Positions 45,084-57,870 of a DNA stretch of 64,000 bases are shown piece after piece. Within the stretch, counting starts at the first letter, position 1, and each line of letters begins with the position of its first letter. The notes below the pieces were generated by a model. The model saw nothing but the letters and a program-made list of their open reading frames with translations. It was not told the origin of the DNA and made no database searches. The stretch lies in NCBI GenBank assembly GCA_003988855.1, contig QYAI01000028.1, positions 1-64,000 of the forward strand, read 5' to 3'. A program made the position numbers and the translations under genes. Source of the DNA: Arachnopeziza araneosa (lineage: Eukaryota; Ascomycota; Leotiomycetes; Helotiales; Arachnopezizaceae).

Positions 45084-45300
45084 TTAAACTAGCTGCGCGC
45101 ATCGTCTAGGCATATCAGCAATGCGAAACCGTATTTGTTCTATCGTGATTTTTAACCATTCTTCTTGCAAGCCTTCCTTTAGCTCCTCTTCTGTATCGAA
45201 GACTCTCCAGCGTATCCTTTGCTTGATAATTAACCAAATGGCCTCTATAGGATCCAGGCGTGTAATCTACCAATTTTGGGGCCATCTAGTCGGCCGACAC
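45084..45300 (-). pseudogene. Tc1/mariner transposase C-terminal fragment
   Basis: The minus strand reads LDPIEAIWLIIKQRIRWRV, then EELKEGLQEEWLKITIEQIR, FRIADMPRRCAQLV and a stop at 45084-45086. This is the end of a Tc1-type DDE transposase, where the usual SPDLNPIE-W block is followed by a helical K-R stretch and MPxRxxxVI. A stop codon (TAG) interrupts the frame before LDPIE, and no upstream catalytic region is present. A short dead remnant between two NLR-type genes. Confidence 0.72.
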
Positions 45301-45372
45301 AAGTCTTACGGTTAAAGGTTCTTTCAAACAGTGGAATAATATTTCAGTCTTATCACTAAAAAACATTTCTAT

Positions 45373-48300
45373 CTACTCTGGTACCCCCGTAATTACATCT
45401 TGCATCATAATACTCTTTATCCGATGCTTGAAAATGTCGCCCAGACCAGGTACAAGGTCCGACAGCAAATCGAAGGCATCATTTATTTGATATAATGGAT
45501 CCCAATCCCCATCCCCACTGAAAGATATTGCGGGTGCTTTGGATCTCAGCTTCTTTCCGCTTTGGGTCTGTGTTAGTTTAACGACGCTTCGTTCGTCTTT
45601 CGCCTTATCCTTTTGGACCGAAGCCGCGCTTTCAAGGGCCTCGATGTTCGCTTCGGTGCCATCAAGCTTGATTTTCTTTACGAAAAGCTTTCTAAATCGC
45701 TTTCCTTTTGCTGACTGATCTTTTGCCAACTCTTCTGCTCTTGGCTCTAGGATCTCAAGTGCTGGGAACACGTACCCACGTCTGCTGCCTGCCATAGATC
45801 CACTAAACAATCGACGATAAGATAGTTTAATATCTTCTTCGATCCATCCCACCCCAATGGCCGAAGACCATTCGAAGTCCACTTGGGTCCCAGCTTCCTG
45901 CTTGAAAGAGAATGTTTGAATGGAAAGGGGAATTCTGTACCCAACACCGCGATTGTCCGGATCATGAAACTTCTCAACAAAGGCTTCGTGGTCGAACTCA
46001 TCCTTGATTTCCTCCATAAATTCGCCAAACTCATCCCAAGTATCCCAAGGAAATATTTCTTCGCCCAGTAAATATTTGGCGTCTTCTGTGGAGAAAGTGT
46101 CTTTTTCCTCTACTGCCAACTCTTTGATTTTATCTGCCTCGAATCTCTTCAGTCGTCCTTCGACTTCATCGTGTGCTATTCGCTCGCCAGTGGTAAGTTC
46201 ATAATTCTTCATGATGATCTGCGTTTGTGGAACCGCCGTAATCTTTGGAACAGTAAGTGGCAAGGCAGCCGCTCTACAAAATTGGCAGGAACATTCAACA
46301 TTCGACTTCTTTGAGCAGGTTTGGTAGGATGGCGTAAATGCATCAATGATGAGTTCTCCTTCTTCGTCAATGACTTTTGGAAACAGTTTTGTCGATGTCA
46401 CTGTAAGATAAGCATCATGAGCTACATTCAAGTTCAAGTCCACAGGTGGGCTGGTGATTCGCAGCATCAATGGCTCACACGCATTTTCCTCGAGGTTGGT
46501 AGTGCCAATCTTTGTAGGTAAATGGCCTACTGCAGCGATTTTCACCCCTTGATACTCAATGATAGAGATATTAGGTGTGTCTTGGATGGGTTTCCCACAA
46601 GTTGAGCAGCAACAGTTGGCAGGTATAAAGGTCAGGTACTGACGCTGTTTTAGCTCCAGGCTTGGCAATTGATAACTGTTGCGCTCAATACCTCCCTCTC
46701 TGGTCAAGTTATATACGTGCAAGAACTCATCGTCGATGTCGATCGAGACGTTGGAAGGATTGGTCGGCGTGGCTATGACTGTTCTCCCCTCGACTAAATC
46801 GCACAGTAATACGCTCCCAATGCTTTGGCTCAGATTATACGTCCAACAGTATTTGAAGGCTTCTTGGGCTTTGATTGCCAAATATCTTCCGCTGGGAGAG
46901 AAAAGCATAGGTTGGGTTGAGTCATCATCGATTACCACAGACTCTGCATAAAAATATCAGTTATTGCCTAAAAAATTGATTTATTGGCTTACCAGCAATT
47001 GTAAGTGGTGGATCATGAGAGTGTATGTTAGACAATCTTAAACGGTGCCCTGGAAGAAGCCATACAAGGAGCGGTAGTCGCGGATGGAGAGTCCAAGCTG
47101 TTTGGGGAGCGGCACCTGTGCTTTTACTTGTCTCTCCTGCAGTGATCGAATGCATGAGCCACGGGATATCGTCATTCAACTCATCGAATATGCAAAGATA
47201 AACCTCAAACTGACGAGCTTCGAGGAGCCTATCTTCAGTTGAAATTCCAGGATCGAGCGGTCTTGAAAATTCGAAAAGATGTAAAGATTCTTGAATTGTG
47301 TTTGCTGTTCTGGCTAGAAATTCGCCTGGATTCAGCCTAGCTGACATCGTGCCGTTGTGTCCGAAGGCCAATTCTGGCCGGGCAAAGATCGTGTATGACG
47401 GTTTGAACCCTTTTCTCACAATTTCTTTCCCAGAATAATCAGAGAGACACTGTAATGGGTGTGACTTGATATTGAAGCGTTGAAATGCTCTTTCAAAAAC
47501 TGTTTCTTCTGGGGACTTGACTTCAATTGAAATTCCATCAAACTCATGACATAAAGTCAATTCCAGACAACCTATTGTTATATGCTCCTCGTCAGTGGAG
47601 TTTAAATACTGCAAGTTCAGTGGTGGATACGATATCGATTGAGCCATTAGATGTTGGACCCTGGATACTTCTACCTCCGTTTCCCCAGTTCTGACACAGG
47701 CAACAATGATCTCATACTTTAATAAGGTCTGATCATCTATATGAGACTGATCATTCGCCAGCAGTAACATATTTTCATTGCCTACCAGTGAGTCAACGTG
47801 CACTTGAATGTGGAATGCAGCCGAGTAGTCAGCTGTAAAAAGGGATGCAGAGTATTCTGTTGTATGATTTCCTTTGTTATCATTGGCTTCCTTCTTTGAT
47901 TGACTATATGTTAGGAGATCTAGGGCGGATTTTCTCATTTCATCCTGGGTCATTGATGTGACTCGCCGACCAGAGAACACAGTGGCACTTTCAAATCGCG
48001 GGCTCCAGGAGAGAATGGTTAGTCTAAGATCAGATGATGTATTCTCTCTCCTATAAGCTATTAGTAGGTATCAATATTACAGCTGGGAAAGTGTGTAAAA
48101 CCGGAAGGCAGCTGCTGGAAGCTGATGTCTCAAGGTGGGGTATGGTCCGAATCCTTCATCACAATTTCCCGTTTTCCTTGCTTCAAATAAGAGGAGCTGA
48201 GCTTGTCGTGAGTCAAATCCATTTCGATTACGGACATTGCCAGAAACTTTCCATCTTGGTGGTACGTACACAAGAACTCTGTTTACTTCGTCGGGTCCTT

Positions 48301-51300
48301 TTGCTTCAGGGCTAAACTGGGGTGGGAAAGCGAAATAAGAAAGATCCCAAGGAGCACGACTTCTGGATGAAGCTGGGTCTAATAGGAGCAGTATTGTCCA
48401 TTTCTTCTCAAGGCGGTCCCATATCTCAATAGAGCCTTGTTGTCCAGTTGATGATTTCGAGCGACTGGACTTGCTAGAAATTGCACTCTGCACTCTTAGC
48501 ACTAGGAGAAAACGCCCTCGATTGCTGATGGCCAGAAGATGACCGATACCTGGAAACATTACTCCCGATAAAGGTGTCTCTGCTTCGGTCTGCCAATTCA
48601 CGCCACGAGAGTCGATGATTCCACTACGGCTTTCCGAAATATCTTCTGTAATGGAAGTGAGAATATCTATATTTTCCGTTGTTCTGCCGCCCTTGGAGAA
48701 TATAGTCAATGCAAAACCCCAAGGGTCCACCTTGTCTCCTGATCCAAGATCGAAAATGCCAAAGGGTGTCACAAGTTTGCTTGATTCCGCAGAGAATGTG
48801 AGAGCATCACTATCATCAAGCTCCCACCGCATCGACTGCTTCCCAGTCACTAATATAGGATCCGTTGCCCAGTTCGGAAGACCGAGTAATTGACTTCGCG
48901 CCGGTCCTTCGTGGTTCAGTTGCAATAAACAGACCAGAAATTCGACTTCGTCAACCCCAAGGGCCATATAGGCAATAAAAGTATCTAATGAATTCCTGGC
49001 AGGATTTTCAAGATTTAGAGCAAAGCCATTTTCTTCAGGAATGAGCTGCAATCCTGACCTAATTGCGGCTCGTACAGGATCAGACCACGGACTTTTTATT
49101 TCAAAAATAGCTGCGAGATATTTTCCCTGCGGGCATAAAACTCCTTTCCTGAGTAATAAAGAGCCCCGATGTTTAGAAAACGGGATGGCGATTTCAGCTG
49201 TAAGAAGACCAGTTCGCATATGATAGCAAGAGATATATCGTTCGTGGTATGAAAAAGCAAGATCCCGTTTCAAATCCGTTACAAAACAATAATCTGGCCA
49301 CGTGGCAGTCTGTGAACTCTTGGTGAGCACCACCTGTCCTGGGTGAAATTGGACAACACTTTCATCACTATCATCTTCGAGGATACGTCGGAAACAACTT
49401 TTCTCCGGAAGTAATTGATGATGAATGTAATGAATCCAATCTGACTGAGTCTCAAACACCTTTCCCCAGTCCAACATTAGGTCGACAAAATCTTTGATCC
49501 ACGCTTGTACAGTATTAGCTGATTGTGGATCGAACCAAGTTCTCCCGAGCATCCAGGTTTGAAGACTGTGAATAACATCTACTGTCAGAGATACACTATC
49601 CATTGGTCCATAGCCAGTGGCTTGAGATATGATAAGAGCACTTTTGAGCCATCTTATAATCGCCGGTGACATTATAAAACGAATGACTTGCTGCTCAAGT
49701 TTCTGGTCTTCCGCTTTGTCACACTCCTTGAGGTGCACATACCAGTTGTACGTGGCATAAGAGTAAAGTCCCCGGCCGCATCGTGAACTATAACTTTTGA
49801 TGATTGCTTCAAAACTGTCATCAATGTCGGGAGAGGAGAAGAATGGCAAGTCAGGATATTCAAGGAATATTAGCAGCTTGCTTGCTACCATGGAGTGCGC
49901 GCTGGGTATACCTAGTACACTACCAGGGCCGTCCTTTTCATCCAAAAAATCATTAACGGTCGGGTGAATAAACCTTAATCGATCCAGATCTCCGTAAGAC
50001 TCAATGAGTTGGCCACAGGTGTACTCAATAAAGGTTTCGCAATTGTCATCGACAATCTCCTTCTCATCGTAGCCTGAATGTCCTATTGCAAGCGCGCTCT
50101 GGAATTCATGCCAATTCAGTGGTGAAATTGCACAATACACCCAGCAGAAGGTTTCCGGGCCTTTCAGGGTGCGTTGTGGAAGTTCAAGATGGTCCCGATA
50201 GATCTCTAGAAGACCTGCTGGAAGATCGGCAAGAGTGGTATCAATTGCTGAAGGAGATGAGAGCTTGTCTCGCGTCAAGTCTTTGAAAACTAGATTGGCG
50301 TATAAAAACATACCGTCTGCTCGGTGACAGACGCTTTTGATAAACTTATCCCGTATTTCTTGAGACTTTGCAGAGAATGAGTCATGGTTATTGACTTGAT
50401 ATGCAATGTACGCCATTAGGTCTTGATAGGTTCGTTCCTTTGTTATTTCTAGCTGTAGTAATTGGATGTCGTGCTTCTTGAGTGTCGATTGAACTGTCTT
50501 GTTACTGAATATTTCTCGGCCATCACGTCGTGATGAAAGCAAGATTCCACTTTTGGTCCCGGTTGCCAATTTCACCAAATATTGGACGCATATTAAAGGC
50601 GAGGCGCACTCGTCAAGTCCATCTAAGATAATATTGATCTTTCCTGATTCGAAAGCGAGAACTTTGCGAAATAAACGCCAGAGCTCTTTCTCAATCTTTT
50701 TATCGTTCTCTTGTAGAATCTGATATTTTGAGTAGAAGGTTTTTAGCTCTTCGAGGATCTGATCGCTTTTCCATTGAAGACTTTGTGCCAACAATACCCG
50801 AACCAGTGTTGTCGGGCCAACTGGTTCGAGCCCATTATGTATATAGCAGAAGAGAACGCGTGGAGATCCATTCCCGGGAGGATTTCTCCGGAGTTGTTCT
50901 ACGATGGCAGACAAGAGAACGGATTTTCCACAGCCAGATGGGCCTTTAATCCTAAGTACCGAAGCACAATTGAGGTCTATGAACTTGGAGTATTCAGTAG
51001 CTTGAAATAACCAATCGCTTGTCGAAATTAAATCTCCCGTGGAACCAAACCGTTTTCTCAACAACTCAGATTGGTCAGATTCAAAATTCACACCTGGCAA
51101 ATTCTCTGGAAGGAGCCAATTGCGGAGGAAGACTTCAAAGTCCTGCTTCGAACTCAAATCCGAGTCTAATCGAGATCAATAAATCTCGGATATTTCAAAG
51201 ATAGAAATATGAACTTACAAGACGGGTAGGTATTGTACTTAATTTCTCTGAGGGCTTTTCCGTCGGAAGGATTTTTGCCAGCGAAGTTGGCCAACGACAA

Positions 51301-51771
51301 TCGCTGGAACTCTTCCAGTGCTTCCTTCACTGCAGCTTTCATGGGCGTGGGGCAAGAAAAATAAGAAGTCAGGGTCAAAATCTCTTCAAAAAGTGCTTTC
51401 ATTAAGTGCTCAACACGACTCCCCTTCATCAGCTGTCTTGTTGCCGAGCGATAACGGTCGAAAGTTGAAGCGCTCTCCTTTGGCAAGACTTTCTCTAGTA
51501 TATCGAGTAGTTCATTCGCCTTCTTCTTTGCGCGCGGAAGGATCTTTTCAAAAGCATCATTGACATGGGGCTCAATATCTGGGCGTCGTGAATATGACTG
51601 GGCCTCCTTCAGAATCATTAAAATGAGTGGAAGCTTTGTCTCTGCATTGCGCAACGCGTCTGGCAGGCCATTTAAGTCGTTGGCCGCATCATACAACTCT
51701 TTCGCTGTCGTAATTACTGTGATAATGGAAGAAAGCAGCCCGAGCACTGCTGCAGCCTCTGCACCTGACAT
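45373..51771 (-). CDS. SesA-NACHT NLR-like (STAND) protein with long C-terminal region
   Basis: Predicted fungal NLR, a signal-transducing NTPase of the kind involved in non-self recognition and cell death (family knowledge). Exons 51771-51219, 51165-48081, 48050-46993 and 46943-45373 give 2,088 aa; the introns are 53, 30 and 49 nt. The 30-nt one (48051-48080) may instead start at 48101 (51 nt), also in phase. Residues 1-185 form a SesA-type effector domain (MSGAEAAAVLGLLSSIITVI, GLPDALRNAETKLPLIL). NACHT follows: Walker A GPSGCGKS at 259-266, Walker B IILDGLDEC near 364-372. The remaining roughly 1,500 residues look beta-propeller-like (SPSGRYLAIKAQE, HLLAISNRGRFLLVLRV), with two Cys-rich spots (CCCSTCGK, CSCQFC) that could bind zinc. 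No ordinary WD40, ankyrin or TPR array is evident. Confidence 0.88.
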
Positions 51772-52273
51772 ATTTAGATTGTCGCCAAAGAGTGGTGCAT
51801 CGGATGCTCAGAAGTTTGGAATCATTTGAATTAGATTCTCACTGGTTGTGTCGCCTATGCTGAAAAGAGTGATATCAATTCATCGCTATCTGGGAAAGAC
51901 ATTGATTCCGGTTTAGGGATATTCTGCAAACATGATCTGACTCGTGGCCTATTCCACAACTTGGTCTGCCCTGTGGTCGGGGGCTGTGCTGTTCGGTTCG
52001 TGCGATAATCCCAGGAGCCGCATGGATGATGAAGGCTTATCTGCCCAGCCACCCCCTCACCGAAACTGGCTTTCTCGATAGGATATCCAGTAGAGTAAGG
52101 CCATTCAACGTACGTGAAGACGACTAGTGCTTGTATAGGTTGAATTGTGGCTGAGTAGGCGATAAACACAGGAATGTCGCTTTCCCATGGTTTAAGCTCT
52201 TCATATCGAAATAGATAAAGCGACCACACTCGACACGTCTTCTAGACTCAGATAGGAGGAACAGAAATTTGAG
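51772..52273. promoter_or_regulatory. Divergent intergenic region, SesA-NACHT gene / AAA+ gene
   Basis: 502 bp between divergent starts. A 124-codon minus-strand frame (51855-52229) is open here, with no motif; it may be chance or an unrecognised small gene. The two NTPase genes probably share regulatory DNA. Confidence 0.4.
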
Positions 52274-54509
52274 GTGATCATCGTCAATTCCCGAATGTCA
52301 CCAGTAGCCATTCCCTCGCGCAGCATAATGAAGACCCCACTTAAGCAGTTTGAGGACCCGACAGACAGCGAAAATTCTTCTTCGGATGTAGAAAGCGATG
52401 GTTCATCATCATCGCCCTCGAGAAGTCCAAAAAGTGGTTTGGCATTGGGAAAATCTGAGATGATTTGCGAAGTTCGCGAGTATGAAGAACGATTCAATTT
52501 GAAGGGCGAGAAAGCGGTAAAAGTGAAGGACGCCAGAGAGGAAGTGGACGAGAAGGATAAGAAAGATGGTAAAGAATATGCGATGAACAGCTACAGGCAT
52601 TATTTACGAGAGGGGACACTGGAAAAGGAGTATGTGGAGATTTTTTCCCCCCATATCAAGGAAGCACTACGTACCGTAGTGAAGAGTTACCCTGGTGTCA
52701 GTTTCCAGGGTGAAGTTATCATCATCAATGGCCAGCTCAAGTGTGTGTTTCACTACCGCAAAGAGCTGGAAGAGTACCGACAGGCGCTCAAAGGTCCCAT
52801 TGCGAAACTACACATTCGGCTTCTTCTCAGATTCATGGAACAACAACTTCGGGACCAAATCAAAAGCTACATGGCCCATATTGAGACAGCCGTGAATGAG
52901 CCCAGTCTTGAATTTGACAGTCTCTGGATGGGATTTATTCCTGGGGAGCTTGTGATCACTGGCCGGGATGAAGAGTTGCAGCTCTTAGTCCTGAAAACCG
53001 TACACCTGTCAAAGGATTGCGATGGAGAATTTTGGAGACTTACTGGCCATTCCTTGAATCATGATGGGACCCATTTCGGCTATTTCAATAAATTCGTAGA
53101 CTTACGTGTGTATATTGGCACAAGACGGATCCGGGACTTGAAAATATTGCCTTTGAAATACTTTTCGACGGAAGAGGCGCGCAAAAAAACACAGGAGATA
53201 CTTGTTACTCGAGGGAAGAAGTTTTGTGATTTGGCCGGCTATCACCACCGTTCTTATAGGGGTATAGCCTATGCTCTAAGTGATAATGTACGTGTACTCA
53301 GAGCAGCCATAATTCTTTCAGAAGAAAATGGACGTTGCTGACTTTGATTGTTCAACAGACAGATTACGTCTCAACTCCGCCAGCTGGATGGAAACACAGA
53401 CTGGACACCGTGACGGCAAGTAGATCAACTCACTATAGGTAATTTCTAACAGGTTCATTAGATTAATGGCCGTATCATGGTCGATAGCAAGAGTTTTGGA
53501 GTTGCAAGATCGCCAAATAGAGTCTGGTTAGTTGAACGGAAGCTGGTCTCCCGAAATGCCACTACTGAACTCGAGTCTCTCACGACAGAAGACTTTATGA
53601 TATGCGATTTCCAGATACCTGGATTCTCTCTCTTGGACAAGAAGTGGTGTTGGTTCTCTGTCGATTTCATCGAGCCCGTGATATTCAACAGTGGTGCTTT
53701 CAAGACTTTGTTGCTTCCAGAGATACAAAAGAACATCGTGCATGCACTAGTAAAAAATCACGGGATTGATGATTTTGATGACATGATCAAAGGGAAAGGG
53801 AAAGGGTTGAATTTCGTTCTTTACGGCGAGCCAGGGGTTGGGAAGACATTCACAGCGGAAAGTGTAGCAGACGATATTCAGCGTCCACTTTATGTGTTAA
53901 ACTCTGGAGAACTGGGCGTTGAGCCACAATCTGTGGAATCTACACTGGGAAATGCCCTCAAACTTGCGGAATACTGGGGAGCCATCGTTTTAATTGATGA
54001 AGCTGATGTCTTTCTCGAGCAGAGAACAATTCATGATCTCAAGAGGAACAGTTTAGTATCCTGTAAGTTAATATGTATACGAAAAAGGAAGATGCTAATT
54101 TTCAGTGTTCTTACGAACTTTGGAGTACTACGAAGGAATCTTGTTCCTCACCACAAATCGACTAAAAAGTTTCGACGTGGCTTTCAAATCACGTATCCAC
54201 CTAGCTCTAAGATACTCACCGTTGAGCCAGGACAACAGAAAAGCGCTGTGGAAAACTTTCATCGAGCGCGCTTCAAAAGATGCGCTACAATCTTGGCCAG
54301 ATAGTGCTCTGGATGATATTTCCGAAGTCAATCTGAACGGTCGCCAGATCAAGAATGCGGTCCGGACGGCAAATACACTTGCAAAATCGACCAAGAGTAC
54401 ACTCGAAAAGAAACATATCGAGATGGTCCTTGAAACCATCAGGGATTTTGAGGCCGACTTTAACAATAACACAGAAGATGTTGCTGTGTCTCAACTTTTG
54501 AGTTACTAG
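52274..54509 (+). CDS. AAA+ family ATPase with fungal N-terminal domain
   Basis: ATPase of a fungal-enriched AAA group with a large N-terminal region. Exons 52274-53287, 53359-53409, 53462-54062 and 54106-54509 give 689 aa; the introns are 71, 52 and 43 nt. The N-terminus is Ser/Asp-rich and then charged. A conserved middle (HYRKELEEYRQ, FDSLWMGFIPGELVI, GYFNKFVDLRVYIGTRRI) matches the DUF7025-type region found before AAA in these proteins. AAA: Walker A GEPGVGKT (477-484), Walker B VLIDEADVFLEQR (about 531-543), sensor ILFLTTNRL and arginine-finger region SRIHLALRY. The lid follows (NGRQIKNAVRTANTLA). Several in-frame ATGs near the start (52274, 52295, 52328) make the exact N-terminus uncertain. 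Target unknown. Confidence 0.9.
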
Positions 54510-55086
54510 ACTATAGCTTTGAGGTTCATGGAACGAGAATCAAGTACCTAGCAGATTTCCAAGCAACGCTTAACCTAGATATGACTTCATTCAAGAGTTG
54601 CTTCCTGCTTTCGACACAGTCGAACTCCTGAGGCGCAGGTTTTTCTTAATTTCCATATGCGAACCTTTTCTTGATTGCGGAGGAGGTAGAAGAAGTAGAT
54701 TGTATAGCGTACTTGTGTACCGCGCAAGTATGTAGTAATCCAGGAACGATAACCATACAAGTTGATTGGCCCCATATTTGACTTGTGACAATTATCTCAA
54801 AACGGTCTTCAGTTTTTCAAATCTTTAGACAAGATATCTACAATTCTATAATATAAGAACGTCGATTTTTTCCAAATGCTTGTACATGTTAGATTGCTAA
54901 AGGCATTTTAAATGCCAGACTTGACATGTGACAATTGAGCGTATGTTTGACAGCTAGGGACCAAATGGTGCAACACCTACTTCAATCTATCTTTGCACAG
55001 ATTTAGTTGAAGCTTTCACGTATCAATTGCTGAAGAATTAAATTCGTATTTTTGCTAGTGAATCCCTAAATTTCAAACAAAACCGC
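54510..55086. other. Intergenic DNA
   Basis: 577 bp between convergent genes, AT-rich. Nothing recognisable. Confidence 0.4.
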
Positions 55087-56739
55087 TCAAACATTCTGCT
55101 GCTCATACGGTTCATAGACCATTTTATGTCCGATGACATCTTCCACAGTTTCGTCTGTGAACTTGAGATCCTCTTCGATTGGCACAGTATCCTTGATCTT
55201 CAGAATCATAACCGGGAGTGCAATAATCAAACTCCCAGCAAGCAGAACCCAGCATGAGGCGAACAGGTTCATGTATGGCGGAGGGCTATGTAGACCATCC
55301 AAGCGCCAGATAATAGCACCCCCAGCCGACTGAATACCTTTGTAGAAACCTGCAAAGTTGGCAAGTTTACGTGAATTATTCGTGATGGCACCCATAAACC
55401 TAACTTTAATTAGCAAAGTGTTGTTGTATGGAAGTTTCAAATTGCTTACCAGTATACACATGTCTGCCATGCTGCGTCGTAGAATCCATACGCGATGTAC
55501 AGGAACATCGGTCCAACATACCCATTTGATTTCCAGTCATATTGGGAGCCAGGGTTGTCACGAGTGTAATTCTTTTGGAAGACATACCCTCCACCCCAGA
55601 TTGCGAAAGTGAGGACCAACATAGCAACCCAGCCAGCCTTTGCTCGTGTGGTTCTCCTGATGTTGGGGGAGTCCAGTGCAAACCCAAAGATGAGAGCTCC
55701 GAACATTTGAGCCAGCCAGTAGAGCGTACTGTTCAGTGCACGTGTCCTTGTGTCAAATTTGGCATGGTTGACGTCCTGAAACTGATATGTATAGAACCAA
55801 TTGGAGGCGAAAAACATTGGAAAGAGGAGTATGATATAGGGATCGCTCCGAAGGGTTTCCCAGAGGCCGAAAATCTCCGTCTTCCACGTTGGATGCTTCA
55901 TTAGAATAATTTTGGACCCATCACGACGTACGACGTGCTTAGCATCAACCAATGTCCAAGACAGACAGGCTCCAAGGAACGTGAGGACTAAGAACCCGAT
56001 ATAGGTACCATCGCTCACAGTGCCGCTATTCGTCTTGCCAATGTTCAGGCCAAGTTCAACCTGAAGTCAGGATTAGCTTCATGAGTGGCTTTGTTTGAAA
56101 TGGCTTCGGCTTACCAGACTCCCGATGACAGCGCCCAAGTTGAAGATTACCCAGAACCAGGAGATGAATCGACCCTTAAGTTTCTCTGGTGGGTATGACA
56201 TCATAATCGCACCCTGAGCAGACCAGAGGATACCTGCACAACAACCAAGTAAGAGACCTGAGAAGACAACATAGCCCAAATTTTGTGTATGGTTGTAGCA
56301 TAAATATGAGCTGACATAGACACAGTATCCAATACCACCAAACGAGAGAGAGACTCTGATACCTAGAGTATTGACGACAGACCCAGCAAAGAAACCGACG
56401 ACAGCGAAAGTGGCGTAGACTGCAGAGTTCGAAGCGTCACTGGCACCAGTGCTAAATTGTCCTGCACCACCAATGCCGTTGAGAGCATTGAACATGCCTT
56501 CACATAGTCAGTAATCTGAAAGAAGATATGTATAGCGTCGTCTTACCTGGACACAGGAAACACACGAATGACACCAAGATCAACTGCGACTCAGGTGAAG
56601 CATACCAAGGCAAGGTAATTGGCCCCAGTTTCCAACTCTTGTATTTCCATCCTATGGGCATTTCGACTTCCTTCGATTCGACAAATTGAGACTGAAATTG
56701 AGTGCTCTCGGTCTGATGACCTTTCCTAGCTTCCGCCAT
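55087..56739 (-). CDS. UNC93-like major facilitator transporter
   Basis: Multi-pass membrane protein of the UNC93/MFS type; substrate unknown. Exons 56739-56547, 56497-56115, 56060-55450 and 55399-55087 give 499 aa; the introns are 49, 54 and 50 nt. Landmarks of fungal UNC93-like proteins: FNALNGIGGAGQ after the first span, ILWSAQGAIMMSYPPEKLKG (MFS signature loop) and WFWVIFNLGAVIGSL, then NWFYTYQFQDVN and the late YDAAWQTCVYWFMGAI. About 11-12 hydrophobic segments are visible. The C-terminal tail is acidic and cytosolic. Confidence 0.92.
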
Positions 56740-57870
56740 CGAGTATTCGAGTTTCCGAGACCTCTTGGCTCGGTGATAATGTAGTTATTTTAATTTAATG
56801 TGAAATGGTTGCCCATAGAAATGAACAACGGCGTTGGTGTTGTTCGATAAACGATAGTTATGTTTTCCAGAACGCTGAAACGAAACAAAGCAACGAGAGG
56901 AAAAGGTATAATTGGAACCAGGGCTGAGCAAAGCTGATCAGCTGTTTACGCCACCTTTAAATGTGATCCAAAGTTGGGGCTCAACCTCAAGCATGGAATT
57001 TCACCACGCAGAGTACATGATCCTGAATGGTCCGGACCTTACCCCTTAAGATCCAACAATGCAACCTATCATGGTGCTGACCTTTCTCTGATATACGAGC
57101 GAGGGATTGTTGTGCAGGCGTAAGGCAGCAAAGCCAAGTTTGTCCATCGAGCACTATTCCTTATCAATTTTCCGACTGGTTGCTGATCATTCTCGCCCCC
57201 AAATTCTCATAGCGTCTGGCCCCCAGGTGGCTTCCAGCCGCAACTGGGTCAGCACAGCCTAACGGTTCGGACGAATCTCCTCCTGCATCAGGGGAGCACG
57301 CCTCACGCATCCGAAAATTGGCTGTCTCACTTTTTCGCGACCCAACATTTTCAATTGTAGACTTGCTATTCTCTAGAAAGGCCTAAATTTTAGAATGGGA
57401 CATCGCCTTGGATTTTTTTGAACCTGCATCTCAATCCTCTTAATTCCAAATGAAAACCCTCGCGCACCTTGTAGGTTTTGATGATGAAGACTTGTCCAAG
57501 ACAGCAAACGTCAGCTGTGGGACCAAGTGCAGCCCAATAAGGCGCAGACGCGAACTCTTGCGTCTGAACCCGCAGATCTTGGCTTCATTGGCCAAATGCG
57601 AGTGACGCCTGCGCTAATTGAAGCGTTACCGCTTCCTTATCTCTCGTAATCCATTTTTAACGTCGTTTCATTCGGCTGTGCATGTCCATATATGGCACAT
57701 GAGGCTATGGCAGACACAACAACTTCTCAAGCAGAGTGTCTCCCTTCGTAGCCAGCAATTCTCGGGCTTGACATACAGTACTGGCTTATCTGATCTGCGC
57801 TTGTCGCACGGCAGTGTGCCTTGCTTTGCGTATCCACCTCTGTTCACGGCGCGTGAATCAATCAGAAACC
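56740..57870. other. 1.1-kb divergent intergenic region
   Basis: Between the UNC93-like gene and the helo-like/TPR/ankyrin gene. Both promoters should lie here. Open frames such as 57618-57968 overlap the downstream start in another frame and show no motif. Confidence 0.4.

Noticed and set aside
45121..45315. 64-codon plus-strand frame
   Set aside because: It is antisense to the transposase fragment, which explains its openness.
51855..52229. 124-codon minus-strand frame between the NACHT and AAA+ genes
   Set aside because: Coding-like in part, but no motif, no intron support, and it fills the promoter space of two genes. Not enough to call a gene.
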